Positions 38,833 through 46,400 of a stretch of DNA of 50,189 bases are shown one piece after another; positions within the stretch are counted from its first letter, which is position 1; the number at the start of each line of letters is the position of its first letter. The translations under genes and the position numbers were made by a program. Below the pieces are notes generated by a model. The model worked only from the letters and a program-made list of their open reading frames with translations, was not told the origin of the DNA and did not search any database. Source of the stretch: Oxalobacteraceae bacterium (GTDB lineage Bacteria; Pseudomonadota; Gammaproteobacteria; Burkholderiales; Burkholderiaceae_D); the NCBI GenBank assembly GCA_021151485.1, contig JAGKXB010000027.1, positions 1 to 50,189 on the forward strand, written 5' to 3'.

Positions 38833-40596
38833 ATGTCGTTTAATTTTGTTGATTTTGTGAAAACACGTCTCGTTTTGTTGATCCTATGCTGCTTTGCATA
38901 TACCCACGCACATGCTGCGACGGTGAATTACGAGGTACAGATTGAGGCGCCTGATAACCTCAAGACTTTATTGGAAAAAAATCTGGACATTGTGCGTTGG
39001 CGTGGCAATGCCTTGATTGATGGTGATCAGTTTCAGCGCTTGTATCTTGCAGTGCCCGAGCAGGTGAAAACATTGGTGGCGACAGAGGGCTATTACGAGC
39101 CGGGTGTGGATATTCAACTTAATCAGATTACTCAAAATAACTCACTGGAATCTTTGGTTGTGTTGTTGCGGGTAACACAAGGTCCAGCAGTACTGGTGGG
39201 TAAAGTCGATCTCGTTTTACAAGGATTTGCCGGTGATGTGGATAAGGGAGTGACTTGTCCTCGTCCTGTTTGGAGTCTGAAAGAGGGAGCATTATTTCGT
39301 CAGGCGGATTGGGAGGCTGCTAAGAGTAATCTATTACGTCAAGTAGTGATGACGTGTTATCCGCGGGCACAATGGGTGGAAACAGCCGCAACGGTTGACA
39401 CCGATACACGCCAGGCACAGTTAAAAATGGTGCTCGACAGCGGTTCGGTCGTGACATTTGGAGCATTGCAGATAGAAGGTTTGCAGCGTTATCCAGCCAG
39501 CATGATCACCAATCTTAATCCTATCAAAGCGGGTACGCCGTATAGCGAAGTTGCTCTGTTGGATTTGCAGGGGAAGTTACAGGATACCGGCTACTTTAGC
39601 AGCGTGGACGTCAGTGCAAATTTGGACTCAACGGGAACGGTCGTGCCCATCATCATTAAATTGCAAGAAAATAAAAGAAAAAAAGCGAGTGTCGGTGTTG
39701 GTTATAGTACCAATACGGGTAATCGTACCCAGCTGACTTATGATGATTTGTATGTACCGTATTTGGGGGTGAAATTAAAAACCGGCGTCACGTTGGAAAC
39801 CAAACGGCAAACAGCGCGCGGCGAGTTACTTTTTCCTGTGACGGCTTCTGGTTATCAAGACAGTCTGGGTACGGCATTTGAGCGAAATGCGATTGAAGGG
39901 GAAGTGACGCATTTATCAACACTGACAGCCAAACGGGCTTGGGGGACGTCACCGTCCGAATATAGTGTGATGTTGGAATATTTGAGCGAGTTAAAAAATG
40001 TGGCCGGTGTGGGCAAAACACAGACCCAAAGCTTGCCATTGACCTATAGCAAAACGGTGCGGAATATCGACAGCTTGCTTTTTCCTACTAAAGGCACAGT
40101 GTGGAATGCCCAAATTGGCGGCACGGTTTGGGGATTGTCGGATCAATCTTTTTTGCGTGCCAGCAGTAAAGTGACGCATTATTACCCGCTTGGCAAGCAA
40201 GACACTGTCATCGTGCGTGCCGAGGCAGGTGTGGTGGCGGCGAAAGATAGAGTTGGCATTCCTAGTACCTATCTTTTTCGCGCTGGCGGCGATCAATCCG
40301 TGCGTGGTTATGCCTACCAGGAGTTGGGCGTACAGGAGGGGGATGCCACGGTTGGTGGTCGTTATTTGGCCACGGCTAGTACCGAATACCAACATTGGTG
40401 GGCCCCGCGTTGGGGGACAGCAATTTTCTATGACGTCGGCAATGCGGCGGACAGAGTGGCCGATTTGAATCTGAAATCAGGTTATGGATTAGGTGCACGT
40501 TGGAAAAGCCCCGTCGGGCCGATCAACATGGATGTGGCCTATGGTCGGGCGGTCAAAACATTTCGTTTGCATTTCTCCTTGGGGTTGAGTTTCTGA
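38833..40596 (+). CDS. tamA: TamA outer-membrane assembly protein (Omp85 family)
   Basis: TamA is the outer-membrane barrel of the translocation and assembly module, which works with TamB in envelope lipid transport and autotransporter insertion. A signal peptide ends near THAHAA. Three POTRA-like domains (about 30-280) precede the 16-strand barrel (about 290-587). The barrel holds a VRGYAYQELG segment, typical of the Omp85 lid-lock loop, and the protein ends in Phe (LGLSF), the outer-membrane C-terminal signal. Its TGA overlaps the tamB ATG. Both genes are flanked by effector-like genes. Confidence 0.93.
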   Translation: MSFNFVDFVKTRLVLLILCCFAYTHAHAATVNYEVQIEAPDNLKTLLEKNLDIVRWRGNALIDGDQFQRLYLAVPEQVKTLVATEGYYEPGVDIQLNQITQNNSLESLVVLLRVTQGPAVLVGKVDLVLQGFAGDVDKGVTCPRPVWSLKEGALFRQADWEAAKSNLLRQVVMTCYPRAQWVETAATVDTDTRQAQLKMVLDSGSVVTFGALQIEGLQRYPASMITNLNPIKAGTPYSEVALLDLQGKLQDTGYFSSVDVSANLDSTGTVVPIIIKLQENKRKKASVGVGYSTNTGNRTQLTYDDLYVPYLGVKLKTGVTLETKRQTARGELLFPVTASGYQDSLGTAFERNAIEGEVTHLSTLTAKRAWGTSPSEYSVMLEYLSELKNVAGVGKTQTQSLPLTYSKTVRNIDSLLFPTKGTVWNAQIGGTVWGLSDQSFLRASSKVTHYYPLGKQDTVIVRAEAGVVAAKDRVGIPSTYLFRAGGDQSVRGYAYQELGVQEGDATVGGRYLATASTEYQHWWAPRWGTAIFYDVGNAADRVADLNLKSGYGLGARWKSPVGPINMDVAYGRAVKTFRLHFSLGLSF

Positions 40597-43500
40597 TGTG
40601 GCGTAAATTATTCCGTGGCGTATTGATCGCCATCACCTTAGTGGCGTTTGTATTAGCCACCGCATTTTGGTGGTTGGGGCGCGAGACAAGTTTGCAAACC
40701 TTGGTGCAAAAAATTGCCGATGCCAGTGGTGGGGTGGTGCATGTGTCCGGCGTCACGGGTTCTTTGTATGGCGCCATGCACATAGACCAGATTAGTTATC
40801 GTCATCCTCAGCGCAGTATCAACGCTCAGCAAATCGACCTTCAATGGTCACCCTGGCAATTGTTCACAAAGGGTGTTGCCATCCACCGTTTGCATGTTGC
40901 GACTTTGATAGTGAAAGAATTGGCCCCGAGTAGCGAAAAAATGATTTTGCCGCATACCTTGGCATTGCCCGTCAAAGTCGTATTGGATAACGTCGAATTC
41001 GACAAAATTACTCTTATTACTGCCGATGCTCACGCTAAGCACTCTGATCAGGCCACTAAAACTAACACCGATCTAGTCCTCAATCACGTGCGTTTTGGTC
41101 TGGCGGCAGACGCGCATCAATTGCGTTTACAGGATGCCGCTATTGATACACCGTGGGGGAAATGGCGTGCCAGCGCATCGTTGGCAGCGAACCCGCCTTT
41201 TGCCATCAAAGGCACGACTAACTTGATGAGTCGCATTGGCAAGGTCGATGCAAAAATCAGTGGGACATTGGCGGAAATGACAGTCGCAGTCAATGCGAAC
41301 GTCCAACAACCCCAAGTCAAGCAATTAACCCAGCAAACCAACAAACAAGCTAACCAACCAATAAACCAACCAACAAACAAGCCAGTTCAAATAAACGCTG
41401 TGACGGCGACATTGCAATTGATGCCTTTTGACACAGTATGGTTGCGCTCTTTCACGGTGCATGCACGTGGCATCAACCCAGCGTATAGCGATGATGGTTG
41501 GCCGCAAGCAGATTTGAATCTGGATGCGTCTGTCGAAGTTGCAGCAGATCATTCCATTCAAGGTGCGTTGTCATTGCTGAATCAAGCCGCACCAGCCAGA
41601 TTGGATCAACAAGGTTTGCCATTGCGCAACGTACATGCCAAGTTGGGTGGTACGTTTACTGCCTTGCAGATCAAGGAGTTGATGATCGATTTGGGCGCAG
41701 CAGGAAAATTATTGGGTGATGCGAAAATTACCAATGGAAAAGTGGCGAGTACTTTGCGCACGACAGGTGCCACTGGCATCGATTTGCATGCTTTGCATGG
41801 GCGCCTACCATCCAGCAAAATCGCGGGCGAAATCGTACTGTTTCATCAAGGCGAAAGCCAGCGCGCACGTGCGGCACTCAAGCAAGCCGATATCGCGCTT
41901 GAATTGGATGCATCCTTGATGGCAGGTTTGCTTGATGTGCATGACGCTCATGTGCGGCTTGGTAAGACCGAAGCATCGGTACAAGGCAAAATCAATCTTA
42001 ATGGCAGGCGTACGGTCAATGTAGCGGGAAAATTCAAACGTTTGAATCTTGCCGATTGGGGTGCTTATCCACGTAGCAATCTGCAAGGTATCTTCAATGC
42101 CGATGGGGCATTGGATCAAAACTGGCGTATGGCGTTGCAGTTGCAATTGGAGCCCAGCAGCTTGTTGGATGCGCCGTTGTCCGGCCGCGCTAAATGGAAT
42201 ATGGACGCACGTCGGATTAGCGACGCGGATGTGGATGTGCATTTGGCGGAAAACAAATTGACCTTGCAAGGTGGTTTTGGTGCGCCCAACGATCAGTTGG
42301 CATGGCGGATTGCTGCGCCGAATTTAGGATTGTTGGGGCGGCAGTTTTCTGGCACGGTGCAGGGCAATGGCACCTTGTCCGGTATTCGGGAAAATATCCA
42401 GTTTGATTACGCACTAGATGTGAGTGCGTTGAAATTATTCGAACAGTACAAAATTCAAAGCCTGCATGCCAACGGGCGTTTGCAAAGTGGTGCAAATAGT
42501 CAGTTGCAAACGGAATTACGCCTCAAGGAGGCCAGTATGCCTGGTGTCCAATTACATGCTTTGCAGCTGCAAGGTAAAGGCACGCGTGCTTTACATACCT
42601 TGCAATTGGATGCACGTAGTGATGATGTTGAGGTAACAAGTACCGTGACTGGAAGTTGGCGTGCCGAGCAGGGGTGGGAAGGTAGCATTCGTACTTTGCA
42701 AAATCGGGGTCGTTATGCGTTTGGATTGCAAGCCCCCGCTTTGTTGCGCATTCATAAAGATCAGTTTTCTTTGAGTAATGCCACATTGAGGTTGCCAGAT
42801 GGCATTATTGCCCTGCAAACCTTGCAGAAAAATGGCCCGCGTCTGCAATCCAAGGGCTCGGCAACAGGCGTGCCGCTGCAATATTTAATGCAATTCGTGC
42901 CAACGCTGAAAACGAATGTCCGTGGTAACTTGACTCTAGGTGCCAATTGGGAGCTGGATAGCGAGCAAACCTTAAATGGCAAACTGCATGTTTTTCGTGA
43001 GCGCGGTGACGTGATTTTGCAACCGGACTCTTCCTTGTTGCCACAAATCCAAACCCAAGCAGGATCGTCGTTGACGTTGGGTATGTCAGCACTGGATTTG
43101 CGCCTGGATATGCTCCAAAACGCTGTGCGTGCACAATTTGATTTGCATGGTAGTGGCATTGGCGACACCCATGTTGAAGCTTCCACAGAATTGACCCGGC
43201 GTATTGATGATGGTGCAGGTGGGAGAGGTGGTAAATGGCATCTTGCAGCGACTAGTCCATTGCGTTTAAACGGCAGTATCAACATGCCGTCATTGGCTTG
43301 GCTGGCTCGTTTGTCCGGTCAACCCGGTGTGGCGGTGGATGGAAAAATGGCGCTCAATATGAGTGGTAGCGGCACCATCGCTGCCCCCCAATTGCGTGGC
43401 GAGCTGCGTGGTGATGCATTGAATGTCGCGTGGTTGAAAGAAGGATTGAAGTTGCACAATGGTCAATTGCGTGCGGAGTGGCAAGGGGATCAATTGTTGT

Positions 43501-44552
43501 TGCAAAGCGTACGTTTTGAGGGAGAAGAAGGCAGTGCAAGTGCACAGGGATGGTTGCGTTTTGCCGATATTGATCCTGTTATGCAATTGCAATTAAAACT
43601 GGACAAACTAAGAGTATTAGCTCGTCCCGATCGTTTGTTGGTGTTGAGTGGGCAAAGTCAAATTAATTTGGAGAAAAAACGTTGGCAAGTCGATGGGAAA
43701 TTAACGGCAGATCGTGCCAACATAGAATTGCCCGAGCAAGAAACACCCACAATTAGTGAGGATGTAGTGGTGTTGGGTAAAAAGACTAAAAACAAAAAAG
43801 TAGTGCCCACTGCCGCTAAACCAACGGCAATGCCTTTGCAAATTGAGATGGATTTGGGTCTTGGTGATCGGTTTTATTTAAAAGGTAAAGGCTTAGACGC
43901 ACAATTGGGTGGTTCCTTGCACGTCAAATTAGGTGACAACCGCATACCACGCGCCAGTGGCACCATCCAAGTCATCAAAGGTAGTTATGCTGCTTATGGT
44001 CAAAAATTAATCATTGATCGTGGTTTGATCAACTTCACCGGTCCATGGGACAACCCAGGTTTGAATATTCTCGCTTTGCGTAAAAAACTGGATCCCGATA
44101 GAACCGATGGCACAGTCGAAGCCGGTGTAGAAGTGCGTGGTACCGCGTTAGCGCCGATTGCCAAGTTGGTTTCCACGCCCGTCGTGCCAGATAGTGAAAA
44201 ACTAGCGTGGCTAGTATTAGGGCATGGCATGCAGGGCGTCGGTGGGCAGGAAATGGATTTGTTAGCCACCGCTGCCGGAGCGTTGTTTGGTGGTGCGGCT
44301 TTGCAGGGGCGCATCGCTAATTCATTAGGCTTAGATGAGTTTGGCCTGTCGCGAGCAAAAGGCTTGGAAAGCACCGTTCTTACAGTAGGCAAACGCATCT
44401 CGTCACGTGCGTACTTGAGTTACGAACAAGGTGCTGGTAGCGCGTCTAGTTTGGTCAAGCTACATTACCTTCTTAGTTCGCGTCTTTCTCTACAGGCCCA
44501 AACTGGCGCCAACAGTGCGTGGGATTTGTTGTACACCTGGGCGTTTGATTAA
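40596..44552 (+). CDS. tamB: TamB inner-membrane anchored envelope protein
   Basis: TamB is an AsmA-like bridge spanning the periplasm, anchored in the inner membrane, partner of TamA. The 1318-residue protein starts with one membrane helix (LFRGVLIAITLVAFVLATAFWW) and continues as a long repetitive beta structure. The C-terminal DUF490/TamB domain is clear (GTIQVIKGSYAAYGQKL, INFTGPWDNPGLNILA, LGHGM, ending YEQGAGS...YTWAFD). The ATG at 40596 overlaps the tamA stop (TGATG); a longer frame from 40500 is rejected. Residues about 236-266 are a Gln/Asn/Thr low-complexity insert. Confidence 0.95.
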   Translation: MWRKLFRGVLIAITLVAFVLATAFWWLGRETSLQTLVQKIADASGGVVHVSGVTGSLYGAMHIDQISYRHPQRSINAQQIDLQWSPWQLFTKGVAIHRLHVATLIVKELAPSSEKMILPHTLALPVKVVLDNVEFDKITLITADAHAKHSDQATKTNTDLVLNHVRFGLAADAHQLRLQDAAIDTPWGKWRASASLAANPPFAIKGTTNLMSRIGKVDAKISGTLAEMTVAVNANVQQPQVKQLTQQTNKQANQPINQPTNKPVQINAVTATLQLMPFDTVWLRSFTVHARGINPAYSDDGWPQADLNLDASVEVAADHSIQGALSLLNQAAPARLDQQGLPLRNVHAKLGGTFTALQIKELMIDLGAAGKLLGDAKITNGKVASTLRTTGATGIDLHALHGRLPSSKIAGEIVLFHQGESQRARAALKQADIALELDASLMAGLLDVHDAHVRLGKTEASVQGKINLNGRRTVNVAGKFKRLNLADWGAYPRSNLQGIFNADGALDQNWRMALQLQLEPSSLLDAPLSGRAKWNMDARRISDADVDVHLAENKLTLQGGFGAPNDQLAWRIAAPNLGLLGRQFSGTVQGNGTLSGIRENIQFDYALDVSALKLFEQYKIQSLHANGRLQSGANSQLQTELRLKEASMPGVQLHALQLQGKGTRALHTLQLDARSDDVEVTSTVTGSWRAEQGWEGSIRTLQNRGRYAFGLQAPALLRIHKDQFSLSNATLRLPDGIIALQTLQKNGPRLQSKGSATGVPLQYLMQFVPTLKTNVRGNLTLGANWELDSEQTLNGKLHVFRERGDVILQPDSSLLPQIQTQAGSSLTLGMSALDLRLDMLQNAVRAQFDLHGSGIGDTHVEASTELTRRIDDGAGGRGGKWHLAATSPLRLNGSINMPSLAWLARLSGQPGVAVDGKMALNMSGSGTIAAPQLRGELRGDALNVAWLKEGLKLHNGQLRAEWQGDQLLLQSVRFEGEEGSASAQGWLRFADIDPVMQLQLKLDKLRVLARPDRLLVLSGQSQINLEKKRWQVDGKLTADRANIELPEQETPTISEDVVVLGKKTKNKKVVPTAAKPTAMPLQIEMDLGLGDRFYLKGKGLDAQLGGSLHVKLGDNRIPRASGTIQVIKGSYAAYGQKLIIDRGLINFTGPWDNPGLNILALRKKLDPDRTDGTVEAGVEVRGTALAPIAKLVSTPVVPDSEKLAWLVLGHGMQGVGGQEMDLLATAAGALFGGAALQGRIANSLGLDEFGLSRAKGLESTVLTVGKRISSRAYLSYEQGAGSASSLVKLHYLLSSRLSLQAQTGANSAWDLLYTWAFD
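41311..41391 (+). repeat. low-complexity ACCA/CAAA-rich tract inside tamB
   Basis: About 80 bases built from repeats of AACCAACC- and ACAAACAA-like units encode a Gln/Asn/Thr/Pro/Lys-rich insert (QLTQQTNKQANQPINQPTNK). It keeps the frame. Short-period repeats of this kind can slip in replication. Confidence 0.6.
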
Positions 44553-44674
44553 ATAACCAATGCACTAATTTCTCGTAATTAAGATCATAGGCTGGACATG
44601 TGAGTGGTCGTAATGCTTGGCCTTTTTGGTTAATTTTTTATTAATCATTTTGTTGTTCTTTATGTTATATTTGC

Positions 44675-44697
44675 ATCTATTTTGATATCAAATAGAT
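44675..44697. promoter_or_regulatory. near-perfect palindrome upstream of the helical effector-like gene
   Basis: ATCTATTTTGAT facing ATCAAATAGAT: 11 paired bases with one extra T, centred about 39 bases before the ATG at 44725. GATAAT at its right end (44695-44700) could be a -10, so a protein bound here could block transcription. No matching -35 is clear. Confidence 0.4.
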
Positions 44698-44724
44698 AAT
44701 TAATAAACAGTAAAGGAATGGCAA

Positions 44725-46191
44725 ATGTCCGGTTTTTCTTCCATTGTTGATGCTCCTAATAGACTTTATTCGAGAGCGGCGAGTATTGGTCATCGGTTGA
44801 CTGGTGCGGGGGGCGTATCACCAGCTGCGCGACTTGAGCAGCATATGGTATTGAATAAAGTTGAAGAGGGTCATCCATTAACAAAGCTGGACAATCAGAC
44901 TTTGCATGAAATGTATGTTGATTTAGCTACGGCTGCAAAGGAGGGACGGCTGACTAAAAAAGATTGGGATAGGTTAAATATTATTCTTGTGGATTCTCGC
45001 CTAAAAAAACATTTTTTTGATCAGCCATTTGTGCAACGTAAATTGGTAAAAGCGCTCATGATGGGCAACCATCTGGATGAAAGGCTGATTGACGGATTGA
45101 GAACATGTACGCCAAATATGACGGCCGAAGAACAAGACGAGCTTTTTGATCGAAAATTTTTATGGATGATGGATGGCGTGCAATCTCGAGTAGTCAGTCT
45201 CACGGCGCTACGTTTTTTTACAAGCCTATCGTCTGATAGACAAAAGAAGCTGGTGGACTCGTTTGGTTCAATGCCAAATAAAACGGCGGCTGACTACAAA
45301 GGGCTGGCTTGGGATGAACATGGGGCAGCAGTGTGGGCAACGGTATTTAATGGCCGTATCAGATTTGAGCTTGCCAACAATTTATCGCTATTTTCTGATA
45401 GCTCGGCGCAAATAACCGCAGTAAAAATGCTGAATGTAAAAGCATTGGGTGCTCGAATTGACTTGAAAAAGGCGGCAACAGTGATCATTGGAGGGCGTGC
45501 TGATCAAGTTTCGTCTCAAGATTTATCAGAATTTCCAATTCTAGATGCAGCAATTAAAAATGTAGCCTGCCTTACCGATCTGGTTGCGCAAGAAACGATC
45601 GTGCAATCCATCATGCAAACGATTGCGGATAGAAAATTAGGGTTAAGTAGATTTGTGGAGTTGGCAGAAAATATCACTACATTCGCTCCGCAAGTTCAGC
45701 AAAGTGTTTCCAATGAGATATTGTCACAAGCGATGCTGACAGCTCAAGGGAGTGATGCGTCAGAAGTGCGTACCCAAACCATGGCAAATGTGAATCAAGC
45801 ATTGTCAGCATTCACCAATCCAGACGCTAAGAAAAAATTTGTACAACATGTTGCAGGCCAATTGGCTGGTGCAAAAGAGTGGCTGGCTGAGGCGTCGGTG
45901 CAATCATTTTTTGCTCAGGCTATTCAAGATGAGATGTTGAGTGATCGTGCTGTAATCGGGTCTATGGTCACTAATTTGCCCGATGTTATTGATGATGCAG
46001 GTGTTCATTCGTTATTTCAAAGTGCGTTGCATGATCACCCCTCATTATTTTCTGATGATCAAAAAGCAGCGATGCATGAAAAATTATGCACAATTCAAGC
46101 AGGGCCTAATACTTGGCATTCGGTTTCCGACATGATGGGTGGAGTAAGTGCGGCGGCTATTGCGGGTATTAAGTACTTTATTTATGGCTAA
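44725..46191 (+). CDS. helical effector-like protein with the shared N-terminal module
   Basis: I do not recognise this 488-residue protein. It has no signal peptide or membrane segment and is predicted by eye to be almost all alpha-helical. Residues about 93-168 match the module of the two other effector-like proteins: FVQRKLVKAL, then HLDERLIDGLRTCTPNMT, QDELFD, and ALRFF. The remainder holds degenerate helical repeats with LxELAENITTFAPQ-like ends, resembling the repeats of the next gene. AAAGGAA precedes the ATG by about 6 bases, in an AT-rich leader. Absence of a Sec signal together with the module suggests a host-directed protein exported by a specialised system; this is inference. Confidence 0.7.
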   Translation: MSGFSSIVDAPNRLYSRAASIGHRLTGAGGVSPAARLEQHMVLNKVEEGHPLTKLDNQTLHEMYVDLATAAKEGRLTKKDWDRLNIILVDSRLKKHFFDQPFVQRKLVKALMMGNHLDERLIDGLRTCTPNMTAEEQDELFDRKFLWMMDGVQSRVVSLTALRFFTSLSSDRQKKLVDSFGSMPNKTAADYKGLAWDEHGAAVWATVFNGRIRFELANNLSLFSDSSAQITAVKMLNVKALGARIDLKKAATVIIGGRADQVSSQDLSEFPILDAAIKNVACLTDLVAQETIVQSIMQTIADRKLGLSRFVELAENITTFAPQVQQSVSNEILSQAMLTAQGSDASEVRTQTMANVNQALSAFTNPDAKKKFVQHVAGQLAGAKEWLAEASVQSFFAQAIQDEMLSDRAVIGSMVTNLPDVIDDAGVHSLFQSALHDHPSLFSDDQKAAMHEKLCTIQAGPNTWHSVSDMMGGVSAAAIAGIKYFIYG

Positions 46192-46247
46192 AGTGGTAAA
46201 AAAACCGCACGCATTCCTTTTATTGGTTTTTAAGCAAGCCCTCAATC

Positions 46248-46275
46248 TTCATAGACGGCAATTGTTGTATATAAT
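46248..46275 (+). promoter_or_regulatory. possible promoter for the WH2-like effector gene
   Basis: TATAAT at 46270-46275, with TTCATA 16 bases upstream as a 4/6 match to -35. It would give a leader of about 120 bases before the ATG at 46401, containing the palindrome at 46319-46334. Confidence 0.35.
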
Positions 46276-46318
46276 GCTATGTTGTTTTTTATATACGCTT
46301 GTTGCGTCACAATTTTTT

Positions 46319-46334
46319 GTTCAATGTATTGAAC
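46319..46334. promoter_or_regulatory. perfect palindrome in the WH2-like gene leader
   Basis: GTTCAAT and ATTGAAC separated by GT. It lies about 45 bases downstream of the possible -10 and 67 bases before the start codon; it could be an operator or an RNA hairpin. Confidence 0.35.
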
Positions 46335-46400
46335 GTTAAAGCCGATAGTCAAAGTAGTTAGTACAGGTTTGCATAGAACCAAATTATTTAAGGAAGAGAA

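Noticed and set aside
40500..40595. 32-codon N-terminal extension of TamB
   Set aside because: It overlaps the tamA barrel end; the TGATG junction start gives the expected membrane anchor.
42761..43285. 174-codon minus-strand frame inside tamB
   Set aside because: Antisense to a well-conserved gene, no independent support.
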